From NCBI GenBank assembly GCA_002325245.1, contig DCRR01000013.1:79888-110723 (forward strand): a DNA stretch of 30,836 nucleotides, given 5' to 3'. The number at the start of each line of letters is the position of its first letter. Position 1 is the stretch's first letter. The DNA is from Microbacteriaceae bacterium UBA1487. Its GTDB lineage: Bacteria; Actinomycetota; Actinomycetes; Actinomycetales; Microbacteriaceae. The notes under the pieces were generated by a model. That model did no database searches and was not told the DNA's origin. It worked only from the letters and a program-made list of their open reading frames with translations. The position numbers were made by a program, and so were the translations under genes. This document shows positions 1-7,809 of the stretch, one piece after another.

Positions 1-245
1 AGGGCGCCCTCGCTGGGCAGCAGCTCGGCCTCCAGCACGCTCGGCGCCTCACCGGGCAGCTCGGCGATCGCGACCGTCCAGCGCCAGCCCGGGTAGCCCA
101 GCTGCGTGGTCGCGAAGCTCAGGGTCGACAGCCCGTCGTCGGTCGTCTGCTCCTCGAGCAGCTCTCCGACATCTCCGGCCGCGGTGAACTCGGCGAGCGC
201 CGCGCGCGCGGCCGCCTCGCGGGCAGACCCCCGCGCGTCAGGCAT
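1..245 (-). CDS. DUF3027 family protein, N-terminal part only
   Basis: The reading frame opens with ATG at 245 and runs off the window edge after 81 codons. Visible residues include an Ala-rich N-terminal helix (about 1-20) and a YPGWRW motif (residues 51-56) followed by a strand-like stretch and an acidic LEAELLPSEGA segment. This pattern is characteristic of the actinobacterial DUF3027 family, whose function is unknown. The start overlaps the stop of the upstream cold-shock gene by 8 bases (ATGCCTGA), so the two are probably translationally coupled and expressed together. The pairing of a cold-shock-domain gene with DUF3027 is common in Actinobacteria. Family assignment is by recognition of the sequence; no function is claimed. 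Confidence 0.8.
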   Translation of the reverse strand, partial: MPDARGSAREAAARAALAEFTAAGDVGELLEEQTTDDGLSTLSFATTQLGYPGWRWTVAIAELPGEAPSVLEAELLPSEGA

Positions 246-618
246 CCAGGTCGTCCGCGACCTTGCGCAGCACGGCGGCGATCTTCGCGCCGTGGCTGCG
301 GTCGGGGTAACGACCCCGGCGCAGGCCCGCGCCGATCCCGTCGAGGAGCTTCACCAGATCCTCCACCACGATCGCCATGTCGTCGGCGGAGCGGCGCGAC
401 ATCTTGGAGAGACTCGGAGCGGCTTCGAGCACGCGAACCGACAGCGCCTGCGCACCGCGCTTGCCGTCGGCGATGCCGAACTCGAGGCGCGAGCCGGCCT
501 TGACCGTCACTCCCGCGGGAAGTGCGGAGGCGTGCAGGAAGACTTCCTGCCCGTCGTCGGAGGAGATGAAGCCGAAGCCTTTCTCCTCGTCGTAGAACTT
601 GACCTTGCCGGTAGGCAT
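238..618 (-). CDS. Cold-shock-domain protein with C-terminal extension
   Basis: 126 residues. The first 64 or so form a cold shock domain: RNP1-like KGFGFIS (13-19) and RNP2-like VFLHA (26-30), the single-stranded nucleic acid binding surface. Typical CspA proteins stop near residue 67; this one has about 60 more residues, mostly helical and charged, with a SRRSADDMAIVVEDLVKLLD-type segment and a basic RRGRYPDRSHGAK patch. The role is presumably RNA binding or chaperoning; the job of the tail is unknown. The ATG at 618 is preceded by GAGAGG about 7 nt upstream. The 3' end overlaps the DUF3027 start, so the two genes form an operon. A second, minimal cold shock gene lies at 16493-16696. Confidence 0.9.
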   Translation of the reverse strand: MPTGKVKFYDEEKGFGFISSDDGQEVFLHASALPAGVTVKAGSRLEFGIADGKRGAQALSVRVLEAAPSLSKMSRRSADDMAIVVEDLVKLLDGIGAGLRRGRYPDRSHGAKIAAVLRKVADDLDA

Positions 619-668
619 CGCAGGCCTCTCTCGATGTCGCGCGTGGGTGGTGGTGCGGACGCGGCCCC

Positions 669-674
669 TATTCT
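669..674 (+). promoter_or_regulatory. Candidate -10 hexamer of a leaderless promoter
   Basis: TATTCT is followed by exactly six bases and then the GTG at 681. No Shine-Dalgarno sequence lies between. This geometry places the transcription start on the G of GTG, as in leaderless actinobacterial mRNAs. The reverse complement also offers a CAGAAT for the divergent cold-shock gene. Confidence 0.5.
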
Positions 675-680
675 GGTCAG

Positions 681-944
681 GTGACCGACGAAACCCGCGT
701 ACCCCTCAATCGTATCGAACGTATTCTCGCAACGATGATCGCGACGGTCGGCGGACTCTCGGTGATCGCCATCGTGGGCGTGTTCCTCGGCCGCTCCGCC
801 GGCGCCGATCTGAGTACTGGGGTGTGGCCCGCGGTCGCCCTGCTGCCCTCGATCGGTCTGCCGATCGCATTCCTGCTGATCGTCGCCTTCCTCATCGCGA
901 GCGTGGTGCGTCGACGTCGTCTCGCGCAGGATGGCGCCGAGTAG
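681..944 (+). CDS. Small two-TM membrane protein
   Basis: 87 residues from a GTG start. Two hydrophobic helices are evident (about residues 17-37 and 50-74), separated by a short loop with GRSAGADLSTG, and the C-terminus is basic (VVRRRRLAQ), consistent with a cytoplasmic tail. I do not recognise a characterised family. The last 14 bases overlap the start of the helicase-associated gene, so it is probably co-transcribed with it and the XPB helicase. Whether it has any part in DNA repair is unknown; small membrane proteins often share operons by position only. Confidence 0.75.
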   Translation: MTDETRVPLNRIERILATMIATVGGLSVIAIVGVFLGRSAGADLSTGVWPAVALLPSIGLPIAFLLIVAFLIASVVRRRRLAQDGAE

Positions 945-2793
945 CGGATCGGCGCTCGCGCTCGCTGCCACGCTGCGGGCGCTCGACGACGACGCCCTCG
1001 AACGGCTGATCCGTGAGCGCCAGATCGGGCGCCAGGGCATCCGCGATTACTTCGACCTCGCCGAGGCGCTGCTGGACCGCACCTCCATCCAGTCCGCCCT
1101 GTCGCGGCTGGACCGCCCCACCCTCGCGCTGCTCGCCGCGGCGGGCGAGCTCGCCGGCAGCACGGGCGCCCCGACCCTGGAGCAGCTGCGCCTCACTCTC
1201 GACACCCCGGCGCCCGAGACGGAGCAGCGCGTGGCACGCGCCTTCGCGGCGGGGCTGCTCGGCCGCGAGTCCGGCCGCGTCGTGCCGTGGGATGCGGTCG
1301 TCGAGCAGCTGCGCGCATGGCCGTCTTTCGGACTGCCGAGCGGAACCGAGCTGCGGAGTGCACCCGCCCCCGCCGCCCTCGAACCGGTGAGCGACGCGGA
1401 TGCCCGCTTCATCGACCGCGGGGCGGCGGAGCGCGCCTACGGCACCGTCGGGATCATCTTCGAACTCGTGCAGGCCCTGCGCGACGAGCCGGCGCGGCGC
1501 GTGAGCCGCGGTGGCCTCGCCCTCCCGGATGCGCGGCGTCTCGCCGCGGCGGCCGCGGTGGAGGTCGACGAGCTCGATGTGATGCTCGACCTGGCCAAGC
1601 GCGCCGGACTCGTCATCGCGGCGCCGCGCGCCTGGACGGTCGCGGACGAGGCCGCCGCCTGGCTCGAGTCGCCGCGCCTGGATCGCTGGCGCATCCTCGC
1701 CGCGGCGTGGCGCGCCCGGCTGCCCGAGGAGCTGCGGGAGCTGCTGCACCAGCGCGCCCACGCGATCTGGGGAGATGGCCTGCTCGACTACCTCGACTGG
1801 CGCTACCCGGCCGGTCGGGACTGGGTGCGCGAGCGGGTCGCGATCGTGCTGGCGGGGGCCGAGAAGCTCGGCATCATCGGCTCGCAGCGCCCGAGCACGG
1901 CCGGCTCCGCCCTGCTCGGCGACGGAGCGGAGGCCGCGGCAGCGGTGCTCGCCTCCCACTTCCCCGCCGAGGTCGACAAGGTGTACCTGCAGCACGACCT
2001 CTCGATCGTCGCACCGGGCCCGCTGGTTCCCGAACTCGATCGGCGCCTGCGGCTCGTGGCCGACATCGACGCCCGCGGGCTCGCCTCCAGCTACCGCGTC
2101 ACCACGGCCAGCGTCACTCGCGCCCTCATCGCGGGCGAGACCGACGACACGCTGCTCGAGTTCCTCGCCGGCATCTCGCTCACCGGGGTGCCGCAGCCGC
2201 TCGAGTACCTGGTGCGCGACACGGCCAGCCACTTCGGCACCCTGCGGGTCGGACCGGCGGATGTCGCCGAGATGCGGTCGGTGATCCGCTCCACCGATCG
2301 CGCGCGCACCCACCAGCTGCTCGTCGACCCGAACCTGTCGCCGCTGGCGCTGCGCGAGCTCGACGACGGGCGCCTCGCCTCCCGCTTCACCCCCGACATC
2401 GTCTACTGGAGCCTGCACGACGCGCGCTACCCGGTGGTCGCCGAGGACGCCGCCGGGCGGATCGTCACGCTGCGCCGCGCGCGCGTCGTGGGCGAGAGCG
2501 AGCCGGTCAGCGACGACACCGCCGCGATCGTCGTCGCGCGCCTGCGCGACTCCACCGGCTCGGTCGCCGAGAGCGGCGACGAGGGCTGGATCTCGCGCCA
2601 GCTCGAGCTCGCCGCCAAGAACAAGGTCGCCGTCGCCGTGCGCGTGCAGATGCCCGACGGCACCGAACAGGATTTCGTGCTCGAGCCGGCCGCGGTGGCG
2701 GGCGGACGCGTGCGCGCCCGCGACCGCAAGTCCGACCTGGAGCGCACGCTGCCGCTGGCCTCCATCACGGCGGTCGAACCGGCGGGCGACTAA
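931..2793 (+). CDS. Helicase-associated (Helicase_C_3-type) protein
   Basis: 620 residues. The N-terminal half is helical and rich in Leu, Ala and Arg, with winged-helix-like segments. The block from about residue 350 (VYLQHDLSIVAPGPLVPELD) through about 450 resembles the XPB/Ssl2-like Helicase_C_3 domain found beside actinobacterial XPB. No Walker A or DEAD/DEAH motif is visible, so it is not itself a helicase. The next gene, 11 bases away, is the XPB helicase, which suggests a partner or regulatory subunit, perhaps a DNA-binding or remodelling factor. The ATG at 931 overlaps the upstream gene by 14 bases, giving translational coupling. Partner role is inferred from adjacency and domain type. 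Confidence 0.85.
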   Translation: MAPSSGSALALAATLRALDDDALERLIRERQIGRQGIRDYFDLAEALLDRTSIQSALSRLDRPTLALLAAAGELAGSTGAPTLEQLRLTLDTPAPETEQRVARAFAAGLLGRESGRVVPWDAVVEQLRAWPSFGLPSGTELRSAPAPAALEPVSDADARFIDRGAAERAYGTVGIIFELVQALRDEPARRVSRGGLALPDARRLAAAAAVEVDELDVMLDLAKRAGLVIAAPRAWTVADEAAAWLESPRLDRWRILAAAWRARLPEELRELLHQRAHAIWGDGLLDYLDWRYPAGRDWVRERVAIVLAGAEKLGIIGSQRPSTAGSALLGDGAEAAAAVLASHFPAEVDKVYLQHDLSIVAPGPLVPELDRRLRLVADIDARGLASSYRVTTASVTRALIAGETDDTLLEFLAGISLTGVPQPLEYLVRDTASHFGTLRVGPADVAEMRSVIRSTDRARTHQLLVDPNLSPLALRELDDGRLASRFTPDIVYWSLHDARYPVVAEDAAGRIVTLRRARVVGESEPVSDDTAAIVVARLRDSTGSVAESGDEGWISRQLELAAKNKVAVAVRVQMPDGTEQDFVLEPAAVAGGRVRARDRKSDLERTLPLASITAVEPAGD

Positions 2794-2796
2794 ACT
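2791..2796 (+). promoter_or_regulatory. Candidate -10 hexamer ahead of the XPB gene
   Basis: TAAACT includes the TAA stop codon of the preceding gene and sits seven bases before the ATG at 2804. No Shine-Dalgarno sequence is present, so a leaderless transcript for XPB alone is possible in addition to read-through from upstream. Confidence 0.4.
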
Positions 2797-2803
2797 CGAT
2801 CGG

Positions 2804-4459
2804 ATGACCGGACCCCTGATCGTGCAGAGCGATCGCACGGTGCTTCTCGAAGTCGCGCATCCGCAAGCCGAGGAGGCACGGCACGAGCTCGCCGTGTTCG
2901 CCGAGCTGGAGCGGGCGCCCGAGCACATGCACAGCTACCGCATCACGCGGCTGGGGCTCTGGAACGCGCGCGCCGCCGGCCACGAGGCCGCACAGATGCT
3001 CGAGACGCTGGAGCGCTACGCCAAGTTCCCGGTGCCGCAATCGGTTGCGATCGACATCGAGGAGACGGTGGGCCGCTACGGGCGCCTCGTCATCGACCGC
3101 GAGAAGAACGACGACGGCACGCTCGGCGAGCTGATCATCACCACGACGGATCCGGCGGTGCTGCACGAGATCACCCGCAGCGGCAAGGTGGCGCCGCTGC
3201 TCGGCATCCGCCGCACCTCCACCGAGTGGACGCTGCAGCCGTGGGCGCGCGGCCAGATCAAGCAGGAGCTGCTGAAGCTCGGCTGGCCCGCCGAAGACCA
3301 CGCCGGCTACACCCCCGGCACCCCGCACGACATCGACCTGGTCGAGGACGGCTGGGCGCTGCGCCCGTACCAGCAGCAGGCGGTGGCGAACTTCTTCGAT
3401 GGCGGCTCGGGGGTCGTCGTTCTGCCGTGCGGCGCGGGCAAGACTCTCGTCGGCGCCGGCGCGATGGCCGAGGCCGACACGACCACGCTGATTCTGGTGA
3501 CCAACACGGTGAGCGCCCGGCAGTGGAAGGCCGAGCTGATCAAGCGCACCAGTCTCACCGAGGACGAGATCGGCGAGTACTCCGGGCAGGTCAAGGAGAT
3601 CAAGCCGGTCACGATCGCGACCTACCAGATCCTCACCGCGCGCCGGAAGGGCGAGTACGCGCACCTGGCGCTGCTGGATGCCCTCGACTGGGGCCTCATC
3701 GTCTACGACGAGGTGCACCTGCTGCCCGCCCCCGTCTTCAAGCTCACCGCCGAGCTGCAGGCGCGGCGCCGGCTCGGCCTCACCGCGACGCTGGTGCGCG
3801 AGGACGGTCGCGAGTCCGACGTGTTCTCGCTCATCGGCCCCAAGCGCTTCGACGCTCCGTGGAAGGAGATCGAGGCGCAAGGCTTCATCTCCCCCGCCTC
3901 CTGCTTCGAGGTGCGCATCGACCTGCCGCCGACCGAGCGGCTCGAGTACGCGGCGAGCGCCGACGACGAGCGCTACCGGATGGCCGCCACCGCGCCCGCG
4001 AAACTGCGCGTCGTGCGAGATCTGGTCGCCAAGCACGCGGGCGAGCGGATCCTCGTGATCGGGCAGTACCTCGATCAGATCGACGAGCTCGCCGAGGGCC
4101 TGAACGCGCCGCAGCTGACCGGCAGCACGCCGGTCGCGGAGCGCGAGCGGCTCTACCAGGAGTTCCGCGACGGCACGACGAAGGTGCTCGTCGTCTCGAA
4201 GGTGGCCAACTTCTCGGTCGACCTGCCGGAGGCGACGGTCGCGATCCAGGTCTCCGGATCGTTCGGCTCTCGCCAGGAGGAGGCCCAGCGCCTTGGCCGG
4301 CTGCTGCGCCCGAAGGAGAGCGGCCTGCCGGCGAACTTCTACACGCTCGTCGCGCGCGACACCGTCGACCAGGACTTCGCCCAGAACCGCCAGCGGTTCC
4401 TCGCCGAGCAGGGCTACAGCTACACGATCCTCGACGCCGACGGCCTCGCCGCCGCCTGA
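2804..4459 (+). CDS. DNA repair helicase XPB (superfamily 2)
   Basis: 551 residues, the usual size of bacterial XPB. An N-terminal damage-recognition-like domain (about 1-180) precedes two RecA-like domains. Visible motifs: Walker A CGAGKT (209-214), DEVH box (302-305), motif III LTATL followed by the RED motif (R332, E333, D334) diagnostic of XPB, and motif VI QRLGRLLRP. It is an ATP-dependent 3'-5' DNA translocase/helicase implicated in nucleotide excision repair and DNA opening; mycobacterial homologues have helicase activity in vitro. It lies 10 bases after the helicase-associated gene and probably acts with that product. Start chosen at ATG 2804, just after the upstream stop. Confidence 0.96.
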   Translation: MTGPLIVQSDRTVLLEVAHPQAEEARHELAVFAELERAPEHMHSYRITRLGLWNARAAGHEAAQMLETLERYAKFPVPQSVAIDIEETVGRYGRLVIDREKNDDGTLGELIITTTDPAVLHEITRSGKVAPLLGIRRTSTEWTLQPWARGQIKQELLKLGWPAEDHAGYTPGTPHDIDLVEDGWALRPYQQQAVANFFDGGSGVVVLPCGAGKTLVGAGAMAEADTTTLILVTNTVSARQWKAELIKRTSLTEDEIGEYSGQVKEIKPVTIATYQILTARRKGEYAHLALLDALDWGLIVYDEVHLLPAPVFKLTAELQARRRLGLTATLVREDGRESDVFSLIGPKRFDAPWKEIEAQGFISPASCFEVRIDLPPTERLEYAASADDERYRMAATAPAKLRVVRDLVAKHAGERILVIGQYLDQIDELAEGLNAPQLTGSTPVAERERLYQEFRDGTTKVLVVSKVANFSVDLPEATVAIQVSGSFGSRQEEAQRLGRLLRPKESGLPANFYTLVARDTVDQDFAQNRQRFLAEQGYSYTILDADGLAAA

Positions 4460-4489
4460 GGATTATTCTCGATCCGCGCGCCCGGCGGT

Positions 4490-4495
4490 TATCGT
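4490..4495 (+). promoter_or_regulatory. Candidate -10 hexamer for the LuxR-type regulator
   Basis: TATCGT lies seven bases before the ATG at 4503, with no ribosome binding site between. A second possibility is TATTCT at 4464-4469, which would give a short leader. The in-frame GTG at 4494 would be unusable if transcription begins at 4503. Confidence 0.3.
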
Positions 4496-4502
4496 GGATG
4501 GC

Positions 4503-5603
4503 ATGAGCCTCACGACGGCCGCACCCGGCACGCAGCATGCCGATGCCGCCGAGCGCGTTCGTCGCGCCTGCGCCGCCGCGACGTCGACGCGGGAACTGCT
4601 GGAGGCCGTGGGCGACATCACGCGCGCCGAGCTCGGCGCCGATGGCTCGTTCGTGTGCACGACCGATCCGGTGACGGCGCTGCCCAACGCCGAGGCGGTC
4701 GTGGTGGGCCTGCCTGACGGGATGCGCTACCCCTGGATGCGCAACGAGTTCATCGACGACGATCTGAACAAGTTCGGCGATCTGCACGCACGCCGCGTGC
4801 CCGCCGCGACCCTGCACCGCGCCATCGCCGACAGCGGCCGGGAGAGCGTGCGCCACCACGACGTCAACCGCCGGTTCGGCTTCGGGCACGAGATCCGCGC
4901 CGTCTTCTCGCAGAACGACGCCTGCTGGGGCATCCTGAACCTCGTGCGCGTGGCGGGGGAGCCCGACTTCGACGACGCCGACCTGGACTTCCTTGCCGAG
5001 ATCGCCGAGCCCGTGGTCGAGGCACTGCGAGGACTTGTGCTGCACCGCCCGACGCTGGGTCCCGAGAACGTGACCCCCGGCGTCGTGATGCTCGACCCGG
5101 CGGGACGCGTGATCTCTCTCTCCGACTCCGCGCGACTGCTGCTCGACGACCTGTGGCTCGTTCCGCTCGAGGGCGGTCTCGACGAGGTGCTGCCGTGCCA
5201 GGCCTACACGGTCGGCTGGGTCGCGACGGCGCAGGCCCTCGGGGTGCGCTCACCGCACAGCGCGGTCACCCGGGTGCAGGGGGTGTCGGGGCACTGGCTG
5301 ACGCTCCGGGGGACGCACGCTGCGACGGAGCAGGGCGACTTGATGCACATCATCGTCACGATCGAGCCGTCGCGCCCCGACGACATCCTGACGATGCTGT
5401 CGATCGCGTACAACCTGACCCAGCGCGAGCAGGAGGTGTTCGCCGAGCTCCGCGCGGGCGCCTCCATCGAGGAGACCGCGGCGCGCATGTTCATCTCGCC
5501 GCACACCCTGCGCGCGCACATGCGCTCACTGTTCGCCAAAGCCGGATGCTCCTCCCGCGGCGAGCTCTTGAGCCGGCTGTTCGTCCACCGCACCGGCGCC
5601 TGA
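4503..5603 (+). CDS. GAF/PAS-type regulator with LuxR C-terminal HTH
   Basis: 366 residues from ATG 4503; an in-frame GTG at 4494 is an alternative start. Residues about 27-170 look like a GAF-type sensor domain (ending in CWGILNLVR then DLDFLAEIAEPVVEAL), about 190-285 like a PAS-type domain (GVVMLDPAGRVISLSDSA), and 303-360 form a LuxR HTH (LTQREQEVFAEL, then SPHTLRAHMRSLFAKAG). It probably binds DNA through the C-terminus in response to a ligand or redox state sensed at the N-terminus. There is no receiver domain, so it is not a standard response regulator. No obvious target operon or paired sensor adjoins it; the convergent neighbour is the SulP gene. Ligand and regulon are unknown. Confidence 0.85.
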   Translation: MSLTTAAPGTQHADAAERVRRACAAATSTRELLEAVGDITRAELGADGSFVCTTDPVTALPNAEAVVVGLPDGMRYPWMRNEFIDDDLNKFGDLHARRVPAATLHRAIADSGRESVRHHDVNRRFGFGHEIRAVFSQNDACWGILNLVRVAGEPDFDDADLDFLAEIAEPVVEALRGLVLHRPTLGPENVTPGVVMLDPAGRVISLSDSARLLLDDLWLVPLEGGLDEVLPCQAYTVGWVATAQALGVRSPHSAVTRVQGVSGHWLTLRGTHAATEQGDLMHIIVTIEPSRPDDILTMLSIAYNLTQREQEVFAELRAGASIEETAARMFISPHTLRAHMRSLFAKAGCSSRGELLSRLFVHRTGA

Positions 5604-5616
5604 GCCGCGCGCGGCT
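5603..5616. terminator. Short GC palindrome between convergent genes
   Basis: AGCCGCGCGCGGCT is a perfect 14-base palindrome starting at the last base of the LuxR stop codon and ending 4 bases from the SulP stop. It can form a 5-bp stem with a 4-base loop. There is no T tract, so a terminator role is only a possibility. Confidence 0.25.
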
Positions 5617-5620
5617 GCCG

Positions 5621-7267
5621 TCACCCGGTCGGGCTCTGCTCCCGCGCGACATGGCTGCGCGCGTGCGCGATCGCCGCGTCGAGATCGTCGAAGAGGTGCT
5701 TCTCGTGCCGAAGGGCGCGCAGCACTCCGACACGGGTGGCGAGCTTCAGGTGCTCCGGCTGGATGCCCTTCACGAGCACCGTGATCCCCCGTCGCTCGAG
5801 AGTCGACATCAGCTCCGACACCACGCGCGCGCCGGTTGCATCCAGCATCTCGAGCTGCGACATCCGCAGGATCACGACGGTGACGCCCTTGATCGATCCC
5901 GTCGTCTCGAGCAGCTGCTCGGCCCCGGCGAAGAACAGCGCCCCGTCGAGCCGCAGCAGCGCGATGCGGTCGTCTCCGGGCTCCGGATCGCCCGGCAGGG
6001 CCTCGCGGGAGACGGTGCCCGAGCGCGAGAGCGTCCACAGAGCGAAGATCGCGGCGACGGCGAAGCCGATGCCGACGGCGATGATCAGATCGAAGGCAAC
6101 GGTCACGATCGCGGTGAGCACGAAGACGACCGCACTCGATCTCGACGAGCCGAGCACGGCGCTCACGGTGGGAATCGAGACCATCCGCACCGCCGTGACG
6201 ATGAGCACCCCGGCGAGCGCGGCAAGCGGGATCTCGGAGACCCAGGCTGCGGCGAGGTAGACCACGGCGAGCAGCACGAGCGCGTGCGTGACCGCCGCGA
6301 GTCGACTGCGCGCTCCCGCGCGCACATTCACGGCCGTCCGCGCGATGGCGCCGGTGGCGGGCATCCCGCCGAAGAACCCGGAGGCGATCGAGGCGAGCCC
6401 CTGCCCGACGAGCTCGCGATCCGCGTCGTAGGCGCCGGCGTCGGAGAGGGAGGCCGCCACCCGCGCCGAGAGCAGCGACTCGATCGCGGCGAGGGCGGCG
6501 ATGGCGAAAGCGGGCCCCGCGAGGGCGGCGAGCAGCTCGGGTGTCATGCTGGGGATCGCGGGCGCCGGAAGACCCTCGGGCAGGCTGCCGATGCTCTCCA
6601 GCGGCAGCGAGGCGAGACGGGCCACGATCGTCACGAGCAGGATGGCGATGAGCGAGCCGGGGATCGCGCGGTGGATCTTCGGCGCGAGCACCATGACCAG
6701 GGCGACCGCGGCGACCGCGGCGAGCGCCCACGCGAGGTGCTCCCCCTCGGCGTTCTGCACCGCCTCGACCGCCGTGAGGAAGGCGCTCGAACTGGCGCCC
6801 GACTCCACGCCGAGCGCCGACGGCACCTGCTGCAGGAAGATGATCACCGCGATGCCGAAGGTGAAGCCCTCGATCACCGGCCACGGGATGATTGTGACCA
6901 GCCGACCCCAGCGCACGGCCCCGACGACCACGACGATGACGCCGGCCATCAGCGAGAGCAGCGGCACGACGCCCGCGCCGTAGCTGACGACGATCGGCCC
7001 CAGCACCACGACCATCGCGCCGGTCGGGCCGGACACCTGCACGTTCGATCCACCGAAGATGCCCGCGACGATGCCGGCCACGATGGCGGTGACGAGCCCC
7101 GCGGCGGCCCCGACGCCGGAGCTCACACCGAAGGCGAGCGCGAGCGGAAGGGCGACGATCCCGACGGTGACGCCCGCAACGATGTCGCCGCGCCAGGTGC
7201 GCCCGAGCTGGGCGTAGTCGCGGCGCGAGGGCAGCAGCGAGAACGGCGAGCGGCGCGGTCCCGTCAT
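5621..7267 (-). CDS. SulP-family anion transporter with STAS domain
   Basis: 548 residues. A long hydrophobic region (about 25-410) with many membrane helices contains the SulP signatures GDIVAGVTVGIVALPLALAFG near the N-terminus and SGPTGAMVV. From about residue 430 a cytoplasmic STAS domain follows, with the conserved MLDATGARV loop. The family exchanges sulfate, bicarbonate or other anions; the substrate cannot be read from sequence. The ATG overlaps the arsR stop (ATGA), so the repressor and transporter are coupled. ArsR-family genes often control the transporter they precede, suggesting induction by an ion or oxidation state. The start is fixed by the coupling. Confidence 0.93.
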   Translation of the reverse strand: MTGPRRSPFSLLPSRRDYAQLGRTWRGDIVAGVTVGIVALPLALAFGVSSGVGAAAGLVTAIVAGIVAGIFGGSNVQVSGPTGAMVVVLGPIVVSYGAGVVPLLSLMAGVIVVVVGAVRWGRLVTIIPWPVIEGFTFGIAVIIFLQQVPSALGVESGASSSAFLTAVEAVQNAEGEHLAWALAAVAAVALVMVLAPKIHRAIPGSLIAILLVTIVARLASLPLESIGSLPEGLPAPAIPSMTPELLAALAGPAFAIAALAAIESLLSARVAASLSDAGAYDADRELVGQGLASIASGFFGGMPATGAIARTAVNVRAGARSRLAAVTHALVLLAVVYLAAAWVSEIPLAALAGVLIVTAVRMVSIPTVSAVLGSSRSSAVVFVLTAIVTVAFDLIIAVGIGFAVAAIFALWTLSRSGTVSREALPGDPEPGDDRIALLRLDGALFFAGAEQLLETTGSIKGVTVVILRMSQLEMLDATGARVVSELMSTLERRGITVLVKGIQPEHLKLATRVGVLRALRHEKHLFDDLDAAIAHARSHVAREQSPTG

Positions 7268-7677
7268 GAGCGCGTCGCGTCCGCGGCGGGGAGGGCCGGC
7301 AGCCCGTCAGCCTCGGCGAGTTCGGTACGCGCGGCGTCCAGCACCTCGGTGAGCAGGGCTCGTGCGACCGCAAGCAGGTCGGCGACTTCGGCGAACGCGA
7401 GCCGGTAGTAGACCTGGCTGGCGCGCCGTTCGGAGGCGACCAGACGGTGGCGCTTCAGCACCGCGAGGTGCTGCGAGAGGTGCGAGGCTTCCAGCCCGGT
7501 CTCGCTCAACAGCTGTGCGACCGGCACGTCGTCTCCGTGGGCGAGCACCTCGAGGATCCGCACCCGCACCGGATGCGCGAGCCCCTTGAACAGGCCCGCC
7601 TTCACCTCGTAGAGCGGCCGCTGCGAGCGCGAGGACCACAGCGCCTCCCCCTCGTCGACGCGAGTTGATGAATTCAT
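7264..7677 (-). CDS. ArsR-family winged-helix repressor
   Basis: 137 residues from ATG 7677. An ArsR-type winged helix spans about 25-100: FKGLAHPVRVRILEVLA, then LLSETGLEASHLSQHLAVLKRHRLV (recognition helix) and the wing ASERRASQVYYRL. No CxC metal site of the classical arsenic or cadmium type is visible; the protein has no cysteine, so classic thiol metal sensing is unlikely. It is coupled by ATGA to the SulP gene and probably represses the pair. A 16-bp palindrome covers its start codon, suggesting autoregulation. A longer reading frame upstream would extend through the -10 box, so the short form is preferred. Confidence 0.9.
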   Translation of the reverse strand: MNSSTRVDEGEALWSSRSQRPLYEVKAGLFKGLAHPVRVRILEVLAHGDDVPVAQLLSETGLEASHLSQHLAVLKRHRLVASERRASQVYYRLAFAEVADLLAVARALLTEVLDAARTELAEADGLPALPAADATRS

Positions 7678-7680
7678 CAA
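7665..7680. promoter_or_regulatory. Perfect 16-bp palindrome over the arsR start, likely operator
   Basis: TTGATGAATTCATCAA is its own reverse complement. It spans the arsR start codon and its first codons. AT-rich imperfect palindromes of this type are the usual ArsR-family operators, and this one is immediately downstream of the candidate -10 box, where a bound dimer would block initiation. Confidence 0.6.
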
Positions 7681-7683
7681 GCC

Positions 7684-7689
7684 ATCATA
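7684..7689 (-). promoter_or_regulatory. Candidate -10 hexamer for arsR-sulP
   Basis: TATGAT read on the minus strand is followed by six bases and the ATG at 7677. No Shine-Dalgarno sequence is present, so the transcript is probably leaderless. No convincing -35 element was found. Confidence 0.5.
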
Positions 7690-7701
7690 TCGCGAAGGAA
7701 G

Positions 7702-7765
7702 GACGGCGGCCGGAGGCGGTCTCCCGCGGTACACCCCGTACCCGGCCGAACCCCCGGCCGCCGTC
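7702..7765. repeat. 12-bp inverted repeat between surface-protein and arsR genes
   Basis: GACGGCGGCCGG (7702-7713) is the exact reverse complement of CCGGCCGCCGTC (7754-7765). The 40-base interval holds a smaller dyad, GGTAC/GTACC. It lies upstream of the arsR promoter and downstream of the surface-protein gene, so it could be a second terminator hairpin or a regulator site. Confidence 0.45.
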
Positions 7766-7767
7766 GC

Positions 7768-7799
7768 GGGCCGTGCGCCGAGATCTCAGCGCGCGGCCC
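7768..7799 (-). terminator. Hairpin after the surface-protein gene
   Basis: GGGCCGTGCGC (7768-7778) pairs with GCGCGCGGCCC (7789-7799) with one mismatch (a G-T wobble) around a 10-base loop. It begins 10 bases past the stop codon at 7810. There is no T tract, as is common for actinobacterial terminators. Confidence 0.55.
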
Positions 7800-7809
7800 G
7801 TCGGCGCGA

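Noticed and set aside
892..2928. A 678-residue open frame opposite the helicase-associated gene
   Set aside because: High-G+C antisense shadow of a real gene with Arg/Gly/Glu-rich composition.
4293..4502. Upstream extension of the LuxR-type gene into the XPB gene
   Set aside because: It overlaps the XPB helicase motifs in another frame and lacks domain similarity.
5153..7408. A 751-residue open frame on the plus strand opposite the SulP gene
   Set aside because: It is antisense to a clearly recognised transporter, is built of Arg/Gly/Asp/His-rich low-complexity sequence, and has no recognisable domain.
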